DNA from: Streptomyces sparsogenes
GTDB lineage: Bacteria; Actinomycetota; Actinomycetes; Streptomycetales; Streptomycetaceae
Reading direction: 5' to 3'
Length of the DNA stretch: 64,000 nt
Assembly (NCBI RefSeq): GCF_001704635.1
Contig: NZ_MAXF01000038.1
Span: 62,001-126,000 of the forward strand
The notes under the pieces were generated by a model. The model did not search any database and was not told where the DNA came from. It saw only the letters and a list, made by a program, of their open reading frames with translations. Shown piece after piece: positions 10,047-18,296 of this stretch (position 1 is the stretch's first letter; the number at the start of each line of letters is the position of its first letter). The position numbers were made by a program, and so were the translations under genes.

Positions 10047-10083
10047 GTGAGTACGGGACGGCGGGTCGCCGTCCCGTACTCAC
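10047..10083. terminator. Perfect hairpin terminator between converging genes
   Basis: A 17-bp perfect stem (10047-10063 with 10067-10083, starting GTGAGTACGGGACGG) with loop GGT separates the metallopeptidase-like gene from the DUF5719 gene. Confidence 0.8.
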
Positions 10084-10124
10084 CGCAACGTCACTGGCCC
10101 GTCCTCACCGCAACGTCACTGGCC
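10081..10124. repeat. 19-bp direct repeat carrying the stop codon of the DUF5719 gene
   Basis: CACCGCAACGTCACTGGCC occurs exactly at 10081-10099 and 10106-10124, a 25-bp period. The second copy contains the last codons and the stop (minus strand GGC CAG TGA) of the DUF5719 gene, so the gene end has been tandemly duplicated downstream. Confidence 0.85.
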
Positions 10125-11702
10125 GGCGTCGTTGAGCAGGGACAGGTCCTGGCGCGCCGCCGGGACCTCGACCGTGGCCCGGTCGTCGGGCAGCGCCTGG
10201 ATCGTGAACATCGGGATGCCGCCCTGGGGCAGCGCCAGCATCCGCGACGCGTACACCGGCCCGCCCGAGATCCGCTCGACGGTCACGGCGTAGCCGCCCT
10301 TGCCCGAGGCCGGGTGCGGCGGCTCGGCGGCCACCGTGGTGCCGCCCTTGACCTCGATGGTCTTGCTGACGGGGCGGCCGCCCCCGCTCCCGGCCGAGGC
10401 GGTGACCCGCACCTTCGCCGACCCGTTCGGCGCCACCAGGGACAGCGTCGAGCCCTTGGCGCGGTTGTCGGCGGCGGTGGCGGTCCGCTCGATGCCGGTG
10501 GTCGCGGGGATGAAGGCCGTCTCCTGGTCCGGCCCCTTGCCGCGCGTCACCCGCAGCGCGGCCACGACCGGGGCGGCCGTGCCCTTCCCGCCCTCCGCGG
10601 TGAGCACCAGGGAGCCCGCCTCGCCCTTGGTGAGGTCCCCGAAGTCCACCCACGCCGTCATTCCGCTCTTGACGTGCAGCGACTCATGCCCGGCCGGGGT
10701 GATCGCGCTGTTGCGCCCGGCCAGCCGCACCTTGAGGTCCGCGTCGTTCGCACCGGGCGCGTGGACGACCAGGCGGACCGAGGTCGCGTCCGCCGGGATG
10801 CCGGGCAGCACCACGCTGGTGGACGGCTCGGCCGAGGCCGGGAGCCAGTCGCTGCCGAACGTCTGGTCCACCGCCTGCACGGTCGCGCCGACCCGGCCCG
10901 AGCGCGCCGACACCCTGAGGGTCGCGTCGGCCGCCTCGGCGTCGGTCAGGGTGGACAGCAGCACCGGAACGGTGGACCGGCCGGGGACGGTGATCGCCTC
11001 GTCGGTCGAGGGTTTGAGCCGGCCCTCCTCGCCATACAGCTTGAGGTCCACCTCGGCCGCGCTGTCGTCCGGGTTGGTCAGGTGCACATAGTCCTGGCGG
11101 TCCTTGGCGGTGCTGATGCCGGGAAACCAGAAGTTCGTGTCGGGCGCGGCGCAGGCGGTGCCCAGCAGGCCGCGGCCGGTGCCCGCGTCCACCGTGGTGG
11201 TCTGCTGCACGGTCCAGCCGGGGGCGAGGCTCCCGTCGGCGGTGCCGATGAGCGCGGGGGCGTCCGAGCGGTCCGTCTCGGTGGTGACCGGCTTCCCCGG
11301 CTCCTTCAGGGGCACGACGGGCTCGCCCGCCTTGTCGCTCCCGCCCTTCTGAGCGCCCTTCCGGTCGCTCTTCTCACCGCTCTTCTCCCCGCCCTTCGGC
11401 CCGCTCGCGGGCTCGTCGTCCGGGGCCTGGGCGGGCAGCAGCCCGGCGGTGGCCTTCTTCGCGCCGTCGCCGGTGCCCTCGCCGTTGCCGGTGGGTGTGT
11501 AGGCGGTGTAGGTGGTGCTGCCGACCTCCGAGGACGTGGGGGGCGGGCACAGCAGCGTGGACCGCTCGACGGGCAGCCGCCTGGCCGCCTTCGCCACCGG
11601 CTGCGCCGGGCCCTCGGACGACCCCGCGGTCAGCGAGGCGACGCCGGTGACGGCGGCGAGCGCCGTGGCGGCGCCGATCAGGGACAGGGTGGTGCGGTTC
11701 AT
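10116..11702 (-). CDS. DUF5719 family protein, exported or membrane-anchored
   Basis: A 528-residue protein with one N-terminal hydrophobic segment (NRTTLSLIGAATALAAVTG, residues 2-20) acting as signal/anchor, then a Lys/Gly/Asp-rich low-complexity stretch (about 75-130). The remainder is beta-rich, with repeated strands such as VLPGIPADATSVRLVVHAPG, which suits an extracytoplasmic beta-sandwich. Its ATG overlaps the TGA of the upstream large glycosyltransferase gene by 4 bp (ATGA), so the two are translationally coupled. This pairing is conserved in streptomycetes as I remember. Function is unknown; a role with the glycosyltransferase in envelope glycan assembly is inferred from coupling. 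Confidence 0.8.
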   Translation of the reverse strand: MNRTTLSLIGAATALAAVTGVASLTAGSSEGPAQPVAKAARRLPVERSTLLCPPPTSSEVGSTTYTAYTPTGNGEGTGDGAKKATAGLLPAQAPDDEPASGPKGGEKSGEKSDRKGAQKGGSDKAGEPVVPLKEPGKPVTTETDRSDAPALIGTADGSLAPGWTVQQTTTVDAGTGRGLLGTACAAPDTNFWFPGISTAKDRQDYVHLTNPDDSAAEVDLKLYGEEGRLKPSTDEAITVPGRSTVPVLLSTLTDAEAADATLRVSARSGRVGATVQAVDQTFGSDWLPASAEPSTSVVLPGIPADATSVRLVVHAPGANDADLKVRLAGRNSAITPAGHESLHVKSGMTAWVDFGDLTKGEAGSLVLTAEGGKGTAAPVVAALRVTRGKGPDQETAFIPATTGIERTATAADNRAKGSTLSLVAPNGSAKVRVTASAGSGGGRPVSKTIEVKGGTTVAAEPPHPASGKGGYAVTVERISGGPVYASRMLALPQGGIPMFTIQALPDDRATVEVPAARQDLSLLNDAGQ

Positions 11703-14700
11703 CGCTGCTGCTCGCTCCCGTCGCGGCGGGCCTCGGGCTCGGCGCCGCCGTACGTCGTGTCGCCCTGCGGGGGGTACGTGCCGTCGGCGTAGGGCTGCTG
11801 CTGGTCGTAGGCGTACGGGTCGGCGTAGTGGCCGCCCGCGTACGGGTCCGCGGGGTACTGGCCCTGCCCGTACTGCCCCTCGGCGTACTGGCCTTGGGCG
11901 TACGGGTCCTGGGCGTACTGGCCTTGCGCGTACGGGTCCTGGCCGTACTGGCCCTGGGCGTAGGGATCCTGCGCGTACGCGTCCTGGCTGTACGGGGCCT
12001 GGGCACCCTGGGCGCCCTCACCCTGCGCGGCCGGGTCCTGGGCGGCGTGATCCTGGGCGGCCTGGTAGCCGACGCCCGCGTAGTCACCGTCCTGGTACTG
12101 GCCCTGGTACTGGCCCGCCTGGTACTGGTCGTAGCCCGCGCCCGCGTACGGCTGGGACTGGGACTGGGGCTGGGACTGGGACTGGGCGTCCCACTCGCCG
12201 TACTGCTGCTGCCCCGGCACCGCCGCGTACGGCCGCTCCTCGGCGGCCGCGCCCTCCGGCGGCGCCGGGGCCTCGCCCGGCGCCTCGGGGGCGGGCGCGT
12301 CGGCCGCCCGCTCCTCGGGCGCCCCCGGCTCGGCCTGGGCCGCCGCCTCGGCGGCGGCCCGCAGCCGGCGGGCCCGGCGCCCGTCGCCGGCCAGGTCCTG
12401 GGCCGCGACCGCCGCGCGCGGCTCCTCCGGCAGGTCGTCGTCGACCGTACGGCGGCGGCCCGGCAGCGCCAGTACCACCAGGACCAGCGCGAGCAGCCCC
12501 TGGGCCCACACCCAGGCGGTGTGCCCGAGGGGGGTGTCGTAGGTCAGGTCCAGCCGACCGCCGTTCGCCGGGAGCTCGAAGCCCTGCGCCCAGCCGTCCA
12601 CGGTCGTCGCCTTCAGCGGCTTGCCGTCGAGCGTGGCCTGCCAGCCGGGCGTCGCCCGGTCGGCGATCCGCAGCACCCGCCCGGCCGGGCCCTCGGGGAT
12701 GGTGGTGTGCGCCTCGACGGGCCCGGCGGCGACGTTCACCGGCTCGGCGCCGGCCGCCGCGCCGCCCTGCCCGCCCTCCGGCGCGCCGGGGACGATGGTG
12801 ACCCGCGAGATCCGCCGGTCGACCCGCCACAGGGCGCTGCCGCCCTCCTGGCTGAGCCGGGTGAGCCCCGGGGTGACGTCCAGCACCCGGCCCACCTGGC
12901 GCGCCGCGCTGTCGCGGACCAGCACGAACCGGATGGCGTAGCCGCCGAGCTGGCTGGTCTGGTCGGCGCCGGAGCCCGCGATCAGGTTGGCCACGACCTT
13001 GTCGAGCCGGCTGTCGCCGCCGGCCGCGCCGGCCAGCTCGGCGTCGCCGAGCCGGGCGCCCGAGCCGCGCACCAGGACGTAGTCCGCCCGGGCGGCGTCG
13101 CCGTCGAGGACCAGGGTGCGGGCCTGGTCGCGGACGCCGCTCTCGGCCGCCACGAAGGCCGGGACCTGCTCGGGGTCACGCCGCCCGAGCGGCCCGTCGG
13201 CGCCGCTCAGCATCCAGCTCGCGGCGGCCCACAGGGGCGCGGCGGCCGAGGCGGCGGCGATCAGCAGCGCGACCGGCTGGCGCCAGCCGAAGCTCTGCGC
13301 CGCGACGCGCTCCCGCGCGCCCTCGGCGCCCACCACCCCGGCGCTCAGCAGCGCCAGGCCGTAGACGAGGGTCGCGGGCCCGGCCCAGCCGGAGCCATTG
13401 GCAAGCGCCGCGAAGAGGAAGCCGGTGAGCGCCACGGCCCAGGCGGTACCGACCGCGAGCCGCCGCTCGCCGCGCATCAGGGCGGCGAGCGCGGCCAGCA
13501 CGAAGCCGAGCAGCAGGAGCGTTCCGCCGCCCTTGGGGCCGCCGGGGCTCAGCGCGAGCAGGTCCAGCGCGGACGCGGAGCCGGTGGCGTAGTCGAGACC
13601 GGCCTCGTCCAGGAACCGGCCCGGGTCGGTCAGCAGGTCGATGGACCAGGGCGCGAGCACGGCGAGCGGGGTGAGCACGACCGCGAGGAAGCGCAGCCCG
13701 TACGCGGTCAGCTGCTCGGCGCGGCTCTGGGCGAACCGCACCCCGAGCACCCCGACGCCCAGGACCAGGGCGATCGGCCAGACGACGGGGGTGAAGGCCA
13801 TGGTGAAGGTCAGCAGCAGCGCGTACGCCCAGGTGGCGCGCCAGCTCGGCCGCTCGCCGCCGCGCGCCCGCTCGCCGAGCTGGAAGCCGCTCGCGGCGAC
13901 CGCGGCGCGGGCCATCAGCGGCAGCAGCACGGCGAGCACCGCGGTGCCCAGCCGGCCGCTCGCCAGCGCCCCGGTCGCGGCCGGCAGGAAGGCGTAGGCG
14001 ACGCTTCCCCAGGCGCGCAGCAGCCGGGACTCGACGAGCGGCCGGGAGGCGAAGTAGGCGGTGAAGCCGGCCAGCGGCACCGAGCAGACCAGCAGCAGGG
14101 TGAGCGTGAACCCGGTGCTGCCCAGGAAGAGCGTGGCGACCGACGCGAGCACCGCCAGATACGGCGGCGCGCTCTGCGTCCCGCCGATCCCCACCGGATG
14201 CCAGCCGTCCAGGTAGTGCGCCCACAGGTCGGAGACCTCGCCGGGCGCGGGCAGCAGCGCGCCGCCCGCCAGCGCCCCGCCGCCGAGCAGATCGCGGCAG
14301 GCGACGAGCGAGACGAGCAGCAGCACGGCGAAGAGCATCGGCCCGGGTCTGCGCGCGATCCGCTTCAGCCGGGCGAACTGCTCGACCTCCAGGAAGTCGG
14401 CGTCCTCGTCGCCCGGCCCGGACTCCACGGCCCCGTGCCGGCCGCCGGAGGACAGCTCGGGCTCCGAGCGCCCGCCGAAGTGGCTCGCGACCTGCTCGAC
14501 GGTGGCCCGTACGGTGGCGCCTGGCGGCGGGAACAGCGGCCGCAGCTCGTCCTTCTCGACCGCCGGCCGCCCGCGGCGCTTGCGCGCGGCGAGGATCTTC
14601 TCGGGGCGCAGCAGGGTGCCGAAGAGCCCGGCGACCTCGTCCAGCGCCTGCCCGGGCACCTTGCCCACCAGATAGGCGAGGGTGCGCAGCAGGGTGCTGA

Positions 14701-15688
14701 GGATCAGCCGGGGCAGGACGTACGGGAGCGCCGCGCCGCGGCTGTTGGCGAGCAGGGTGTAGACGGCGCCGGCCTTGTCGACACGGTGCGGCCCGGCGAC
14801 TGAGCGGCCCACGCAGTCGATGGGGCGACGCTCGCGGGCGGCGGCCTCGGCGTGGCGGAGCGCGGCGTCCGGCGCGACCAGCACCTGGTGGCCGGCGGCC
14901 TGGGCGCGCCAGCACAGGTCCACGTCGTCGCGCATGAGGGGCAGCCGGGGGTCGAAGCCGCCGAGCTCCTCCCACACGTCGCGGCGCACCAGCATGCCGG
15001 CGGTGGAGACCGCCAGCACGGGCCGCACCTGGTCGTGCTGGCCCTGGTCCTGCTCGCGGCGCTCCAGGCCGGTCCAGCGGCGGCCGCTGCGGGCGATGCT
15101 GACGCCGACTTCGAGCAGCTGCCGGCTGTCGTACCAGCTGCGCAGCTTGGGGCCGACGATCGCGGCGCGCGGGTGGTCGTCGGCGACCCGCAGCAGCTCG
15201 GCGAGGGCGTCGGGGGCGGGGGCGCAGTCGTCGTGCAGCAGCCACAGCCATTGGACGGGCTCGCCGTGGGGCAGCTCCGGCATGTCGTACGCGTCGTCGC
15301 GCCAGGTGCGGTTGACGGGGTCCCAGCCGCTGGGGCGCTTGAGGTAGGGCAGCTCGTCGGGGCCCAGGACCTCGGCGTTGCGGACCGCCTCGGCGACGGC
15401 CGTGCCGAAGCCGCTGCGGCGGGCGAGGTGGAGCACGCGGTCGGGGCCGAGGGCGTCGGCCAGCAGCTGCGCCGAGTCGTCGGCGCTGCCGGTGTCGGCG
15501 GCGACGACGCTCTGGACGGGCCGCTCCTGGCCGAGCAGCCCGGTCAGCGCGTCGGGCAGCCAGCGGGCGCCGTCGTGGGCGACGAGCACGGCGGTGACGA
15601 CATGGCGGGGGAACGCCGGTGGTTCGGCGGGCGCAAACGCGGCGTGTGCGGCCGGGTGTTGGGCCGCCGGGTGGCTGTGCACGGACAT
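11699..15688 (-). CDS. Large membrane glycosyltransferase, family 2, with Q/Y-rich C-terminal tail
   Basis: A 1329-residue protein. N-terminal GT2 domain (about 25-290): VVTAVLVAHDGARWLPDAL, a nucleotide-binding DTGSADDSA loop, LLHDDCAPAPDALAELL (DxD-like), and a downstream MRDDVDLCWRAQAAGH acidic motif. A long multi-membrane region (about 440-870, at least ten hydrophobic stretches) follows, then an extracytoplasmic beta-rich part, a last membrane helix (WAQGLLALVLVVLALPG), and a roughly 200-residue disordered tail of QYGQDPYAQGQY-type repeats. The start MSVHSHPAAQ was chosen as the likely N-terminus although no clear Shine-Dalgarno is visible; the frame stays open to 15772. The substrate is unknown; transfer onto an exported envelope polymer is inferred. 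Confidence 0.82.
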   Translation of the reverse strand: MSVHSHPAAQHPAAHAAFAPAEPPAFPRHVVTAVLVAHDGARWLPDALTGLLGQERPVQSVVAADTGSADDSAQLLADALGPDRVLHLARRSGFGTAVAEAVRNAEVLGPDELPYLKRPSGWDPVNRTWRDDAYDMPELPHGEPVQWLWLLHDDCAPAPDALAELLRVADDHPRAAIVGPKLRSWYDSRQLLEVGVSIARSGRRWTGLERREQDQGQHDQVRPVLAVSTAGMLVRRDVWEELGGFDPRLPLMRDDVDLCWRAQAAGHQVLVAPDAALRHAEAAARERRPIDCVGRSVAGPHRVDKAGAVYTLLANSRGAALPYVLPRLILSTLLRTLAYLVGKVPGQALDEVAGLFGTLLRPEKILAARKRRGRPAVEKDELRPLFPPPGATVRATVEQVASHFGGRSEPELSSGGRHGAVESGPGDEDADFLEVEQFARLKRIARRPGPMLFAVLLLVSLVACRDLLGGGALAGGALLPAPGEVSDLWAHYLDGWHPVGIGGTQSAPPYLAVLASVATLFLGSTGFTLTLLLVCSVPLAGFTAYFASRPLVESRLLRAWGSVAYAFLPAATGALASGRLGTAVLAVLLPLMARAAVAASGFQLGERARGGERPSWRATWAYALLLTFTMAFTPVVWPIALVLGVGVLGVRFAQSRAEQLTAYGLRFLAVVLTPLAVLAPWSIDLLTDPGRFLDEAGLDYATGSASALDLLALSPGGPKGGGTLLLLGFVLAALAALMRGERRLAVGTAWAVALTGFLFAALANGSGWAGPATLVYGLALLSAGVVGAEGARERVAAQSFGWRQPVALLIAAASAAAPLWAAASWMLSGADGPLGRRDPEQVPAFVAAESGVRDQARTLVLDGDAARADYVLVRGSGARLGDAELAGAAGGDSRLDKVVANLIAGSGADQTSQLGGYAIRFVLVRDSAARQVGRVLDVTPGLTRLSQEGGSALWRVDRRISRVTIVPGAPEGGQGGAAAGAEPVNVAAGPVEAHTTIPEGPAGRVLRIADRATPGWQATLDGKPLKATTVDGWAQGFELPANGGRLDLTYDTPLGHTAWVWAQGLLALVLVVLALPGRRRTVDDDLPEEPRAAVAAQDLAGDGRRARRLRAAAEAAAQAEPGAPEERAADAPAPEAPGEAPAPPEGAAAEERPYAAVPGQQQYGEWDAQSQSQPQSQSQPYAGAGYDQYQAGQYQGQYQDGDYAGVGYQAAQDHAAQDPAAQGEGAQGAQAPYSQDAYAQDPYAQGQYGQDPYAQGQYAQDPYAQGQYAEGQYGQGQYPADPYAGGHYADPYAYDQQQPYADGTYPPQGDTTYGGAEPEARRDGSEQQR
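11850..12003. repeat. Tandem degenerate repeats coding the Q/Y/P tail
   Basis: Alternating units such as CGTACTGGCC and CGTACGGGTCCTGG recur with a period of about 15/30 bp inside the 3' end of the large glycosyltransferase gene. They code the YAQGQYAQDP-type repeats. The strong periodicity suggests copy number varies between strains. Confidence 0.75.
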
Positions 15689-15788
15689 CGAGGTACGGGC
15701 CCCGGTTCGCTGGACTGCGGTGGACGCGCGCGACCTTGGCGGCGCCCGCGCGTCTCGGACGGGGCCCCACACTAACGGCTGTCACACA

Positions 15789-15829
15789 GCGGTCCGCCTC
15801 CCGGCGCCGGGGCGCGGGAGGCGGACCGC
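15789..15829 (-). terminator. Hairpin terminator downstream of wblE
   Basis: A 15-bp perfect stem (15789-15803 with 15815-15829, starting GCGGTCCGCC) with an 11-nt loop lies 60 bp beyond the wblE stop and upstream of the glycosyltransferase start. Confidence 0.65.
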
Positions 15830-15888
15830 GGGTTCCGGGTCTGGTATGGCGGGTGTCCGGTCTGGTGAGCGTCCGGCGTGACGGGGGG

Positions 15889-16152
15889 TCAGACGGCGGC
15901 CTTCTTCAGCCGACGGCGCTCGCGCTCGGAGAGGCCGCCCCAGATGCCGAAGCGTTCGTCGTTGGCGAGGGCGTACTCGAGGCATTCGGAGCGGACCTCG
16001 CAGGCGAGGCAGACCTTCTTCGCCTCACGGGTGGATCCGCCCTTTTCCGGGAAGAACGACTCGGGATCGGTCTGGGCGCACAGCGCGCGCTCCTGCCAGC
16101 CGAGCTCCTCGTCCGCCTCTTCGACCAGCAGTTGCTGGAACAACTCGGTCAT
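15889..16152 (-). CDS. wblE: WhiB-family iron-sulfur regulator (WblE type)
   Basis: An 87-residue WhiB-like protein that should bind a [4Fe-4S] cluster and act with the principal sigma factor. The four cluster cysteines are Cys25, Cys48, Cys51 and Cys57 (ALC ... VCLACEVRSEC). The G[VI]WGG turn is GIWGGLS (69-75), followed by a basic C-terminus ERERRRLKKAAV for DNA contact. Length and sequence match WblE, the WhiB1-like member that is broadly conserved and important for growth. Monocistronic: own promoter upstream and hairpin downstream. Confidence 0.92.
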   Translation of the reverse strand: MTELFQQLLVEEADEELGWQERALCAQTDPESFFPEKGGSTREAKKVCLACEVRSECLEYALANDERFGIWGGLSERERRRLKKAAV

Positions 16153-16224
16153 GTGCGCCCCTCGTCAGTCATCGCGTCCCCGTGTCCGCTGCCGTCGGTC
16201 CATCGGCAAAACGACACGAGTGAA

Positions 16225-16254
16225 ATTACAAGTGCGCCGATCCGGGCCAGTCAA
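16225..16254 (-). promoter_or_regulatory. Promoter of wblE
   Basis: On the minus strand TTGACT (16249-16254) and TGTAAT (16225-16230) are separated by 18 bp, a good principal-sigma-type promoter. It would give a 5' untranslated leader of about 65-70 nt before wblE. Confidence 0.6.
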
Positions 16255-16525
16255 GCCGAGATCTGCTATTGAGCCCCTTATTCACTCTGCGGAACCAAGG
16301 CGACGCAGAAAGTGTTCAAATCAGCCTAAAGCCGACACCTTCCCCGACCGTCACCCCTGTCCCTTCTCCTGCTCACAGAGGAGGACGCCATGCACGCCGA
16401 TCCCGTTGCACCCCGGTGGGACTCCGGGTGCCGCTCCTTGTGACCCGATTCCGGTCCGCGCAAACCTTTCCGCCGCCCGGGCCACCGGATGGGGTGACAC
16501 CTCGCCCAGCATCCGGACGGTCAAG
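16255..16525. other. Gene-free divergent spacer between wblE and the cysteine dioxygenase unit
   Basis: This is part of a 410-bp spacer between the wblE start and the small leader ORF. I see no gene in it. It is less GC-rich near the wblE promoter than its surroundings. Open frames here are short and lack ribosome binding sites. Confidence 0.5.
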
Positions 16526-16562
16526 TTGACACGGGGGGCGACGACCCGGTCTCCTTGTCCGC
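16526..16562 (+). promoter_or_regulatory. Putative leaderless promoter driving the Cys-rich leader ORF and cysteine dioxygenase
   Basis: A perfect -35 TTGACA at 16526-16531 is followed after 18 bp by TCTCCT (16550-16555), a weak -10. The ATG of the leader ORF begins 8 nt later, close to where transcription would start. The -10 does not fit TANNNT, so the call rests mainly on the -35 and its distance. Confidence 0.45.
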
Positions 16563-16649
16563 ATGTCAGTGACCCCCACGCCCCAGCCGACCCGTGACCA
16601 CGGGTTCCGCTGCGCCGTGCAGGCTCGCTGTCGCTGTTCCAGCTGTTGA
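16563..16649 (+). CDS. Putative cysteine-sensing leader peptide upstream of cysteine dioxygenase
   Basis: A 28-codon ORF beginning MSVTPTPQPTRDHGFRC and ending with Cys at codons 17, 23, 25 and 28 (final residues CRCSSC, then TGA). It starts at the position expected for transcription start of the only plausible promoter and lies 132 bp before the cysteine dioxygenase ATG. Leaderless short ORFs ending in cysteine codons are known in mycobacteria as cysteine-responsive attenuators. The match of position, Cys codons and the cysteine-metabolising gene suggests the same type of control. No ribosome binding site is visible, consistent with leaderless translation. Function is inferred. Confidence 0.6.
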   Translation: MSVTPTPQPTRDHGFRCAVQARCRCSSC

Positions 16650-16781
16650 TGCCTGTCGACGCCCCTGAGCTCCAGCCATCTCGCACAGCCGCCGCTCTCA
16701 TGACGGTCTGCCTCTTCTCGCAGCCGGCTCCCGCGGCCGTACCCGCGCCCGCCACGCACCTTCCGCCGAGGAACCCCCCAT

Positions 16782-17291
16782 ATGAACAGCGACGTCCAGA
16801 TCGCCGGTGACCCCCTCGCCATCCCGCATCTGCTGCCGCCCGCACCCGCGCACCCGACCACCGTCTCCGCCTTCGCCGGGCTGGCCCGCTCCCTCGCGGC
16901 CGACCGCGCCGGCTGGGCGCCCCTGATCCAGTACGACGCCACCAGCCGCTGGTACCACCGGCTGCGCACCGGGCCCGGCTACGAGGTGTGGCTGCTCAGC
17001 TGGGTCCCCGGCCAGGGCAGCGGGGCCCACGACCACGGCGCCTCCTCGGGGGTGCTGACCGTCCTGGAGGGCGAGCTGACCGAGCGGGTGGGGCACGGCG
17101 GGCGGCACACCCTCAGGGCCGGCGCGCAGCGCGTCTTCGCGCCCGGCTATGTCCACGACGTCGTCAACGACTCGCTCGAACCGGCCGTCAGCCTGCACAT
17201 CTACTTCCCCGGGCTGACCGACATGCCGATGCACCCGTCGCAGGACGCGGTGCGCGAGCAGGCGGAGCGCCTCGATGTCATCGGCGGCTGA
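16782..17291 (+). CDS. Cysteine dioxygenase
   Basis: A non-haem iron cupin that oxidises L-cysteine to cysteine sulfinate with O2. The 169-residue product has the CDO iron ligands His83 and His85 (GAHDHG) and His125 (GYVHDV), the cupin [12 protein letters not shown] turn, and the conserved SLHIYFPG strand. Length is typical of bacterial CDO. GAGGAA lies 7 bp before the ATG. It is preceded by a small ORF rich in terminal Cys codons, which suggests regulation by cysteine supply. It is followed 12 bp later by cofD on the same strand. Confidence 0.9.
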   Translation: MNSDVQIAGDPLAIPHLLPPAPAHPTTVSAFAGLARSLAADRAGWAPLIQYDATSRWYHRLRTGPGYEVWLLSWVPGQGSGAHDHGASSGVLTVLEGELTERVGHGGRHTLRAGAQRVFAPGYVHDVVNDSLEPAVSLHIYFPGLTDMPMHPSQDAVREQAERLDVIGG

Positions 17292-17303
17292 CACTATGTC
17301 CCC

Positions 17304-18296
17304 ATGCGCATTGTGGTTCTGGCAGGCGGTATCGGCGGCGCCCGTTTCCTCCGCGGTCTGAAGTCGGCGGCGCCGGACGCCGACATCACCGTCATCGGGA
17401 ACACCGGCGACGACATCCACCTCTTCGGGCTCAAGGTCTGCCCCGACCTCGACACGGTGATGTACACCCTCGGGGGCGGCATCCACGAGGAACAGGGCTG
17501 GGGCCGGGCCGGCGAGACCTTCGCCGTCAAGGAGGAGCTGGCGGCGTACGGCGTCGGGCCCGAGTGGTTCGGGCTCGGCGACCGGGACTTCGCCACGCAC
17601 ATCGTCCGGACCCAGATGATCGGCGCGGGCTATCCGCTGAGCGCCGTCACCGAGGCCCTGTGCGCGCGCTGGCAGCCCGGCGTGCGGCTGCTGCCGATGA
17701 CCGACGACCGGGTCGAGACGCATGTGCTGATCGACGACCCCGAGGCGGGGGGCGCCGAGGGGGCGGCCGAAGGGCGCGCCCCGCGCAAGGCCGTGCACTT
17801 CCAGGAGTACTGGGTCCGGCTGCGCGCCTCCGTGCCCGCCCACGCCGTCATCCCCGTCGGCGCCGAGCAGGCCAAGCCCGCGCCCGGGGTGCTGGACGCC
17901 ATCGCCGGGGCCGACGTGATCCTCTTCCCGCCCTCCAACCCCGTCGTCAGCGTCGGCACCATCCTCGCCGTGCCCGGCATCCGGGAGGCCATCGCCGAGG
18001 CCGGGGTGCCCGTGGTCGGGCTGTCCCCCATCGTCGGCGACGCGCCCGTGCGCGGCATGGCCGACAAGGTGCTCGCCGCCGTGGGCGTGGAGTCCACCGC
18101 CGCGGCCGTCGCCCGCCACTACGGCTCCGGGCTGCTCGACGGCTGGCTCGTGGACACGGTGGACGCCGCCGCCGTGAGCGAGGTCGAGGCCGCCGGGATC
18201 CGCTGCCGCGCCGTCCCGCTGATGATGACCGATGTCGCGGCCACGGCCCGGATGGCCACCGAGGCCCTGACGCTGGCCGAGGAGGTACGGACATGA
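17304..18296 (+). CDS. cofD: Phospholactate/phosphoenolpyruvate transferase of F420 synthesis
   Basis: CofD/FbiA couples the activated 2-phospho-3-carbon unit to the deazaflavin Fo, giving (dehydro-)F420-0. The 330-residue product begins [19 protein letters not shown], the family's nucleotide-like binding loop, and has the conserved [14 protein letters not shown] and [15 protein letters not shown] motifs. The stop overlaps the start of fbiB by 4 bp (ATGA), so the two enzymes are co-translated. Actinobacterial FbiA is reported to use an enolpyruvyl donor rather than lactyl; this sequence alone does not decide between them. Confidence 0.94.
   Translation: MRIVVLAGGIGGARFLRGLKSAAPDADITVIGNTGDDIHLFGLKVCPDLDTVMYTLGGGIHEEQGWGRAGETFAVKEELAAYGVGPEWFGLGDRDFATHIVRTQMIGAGYPLSAVTEALCARWQPGVRLLPMTDDRVETHVLIDDPEAGGAEGAAEGRAPRKAVHFQEYWVRLRASVPAHAVIPVGAEQAKPAPGVLDAIAGADVILFPPSNPVVSVGTILAVPGIREAIAEAGVPVVGLSPIVGDAPVRGMADKVLAAVGVESTAAAVARHYGSGLLDGWLVDTVDAAAVSEVEAAGIRCRAVPLMMTDVAATARMATEALTLAEEVRT

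Noticed and set aside
11850..12003. CRISPR-like periodic repeat
   Set aside because: The units are degenerate, contiguous without spacers, and encode a protein repeat in frame.
11828..14803. 991-residue open frame on the plus strand
   Set aside because: Antisense to the large glycosyltransferase gene, whose motifs and third-position bias are clear.
13176..15785. 869-residue minus-strand frame
   Set aside because: Alternative frame within the glycosyltransferase gene; almost only Arg, Ala, Gly and Pro.
16700..16831. Small ORF (MTVCLFSQPAPA...) overlapping the cysteine dioxygenase start
   Set aside because: No ribosome binding site and no conserved feature; only the Cys-ending ORF at 16563 has a promoter at the right distance.
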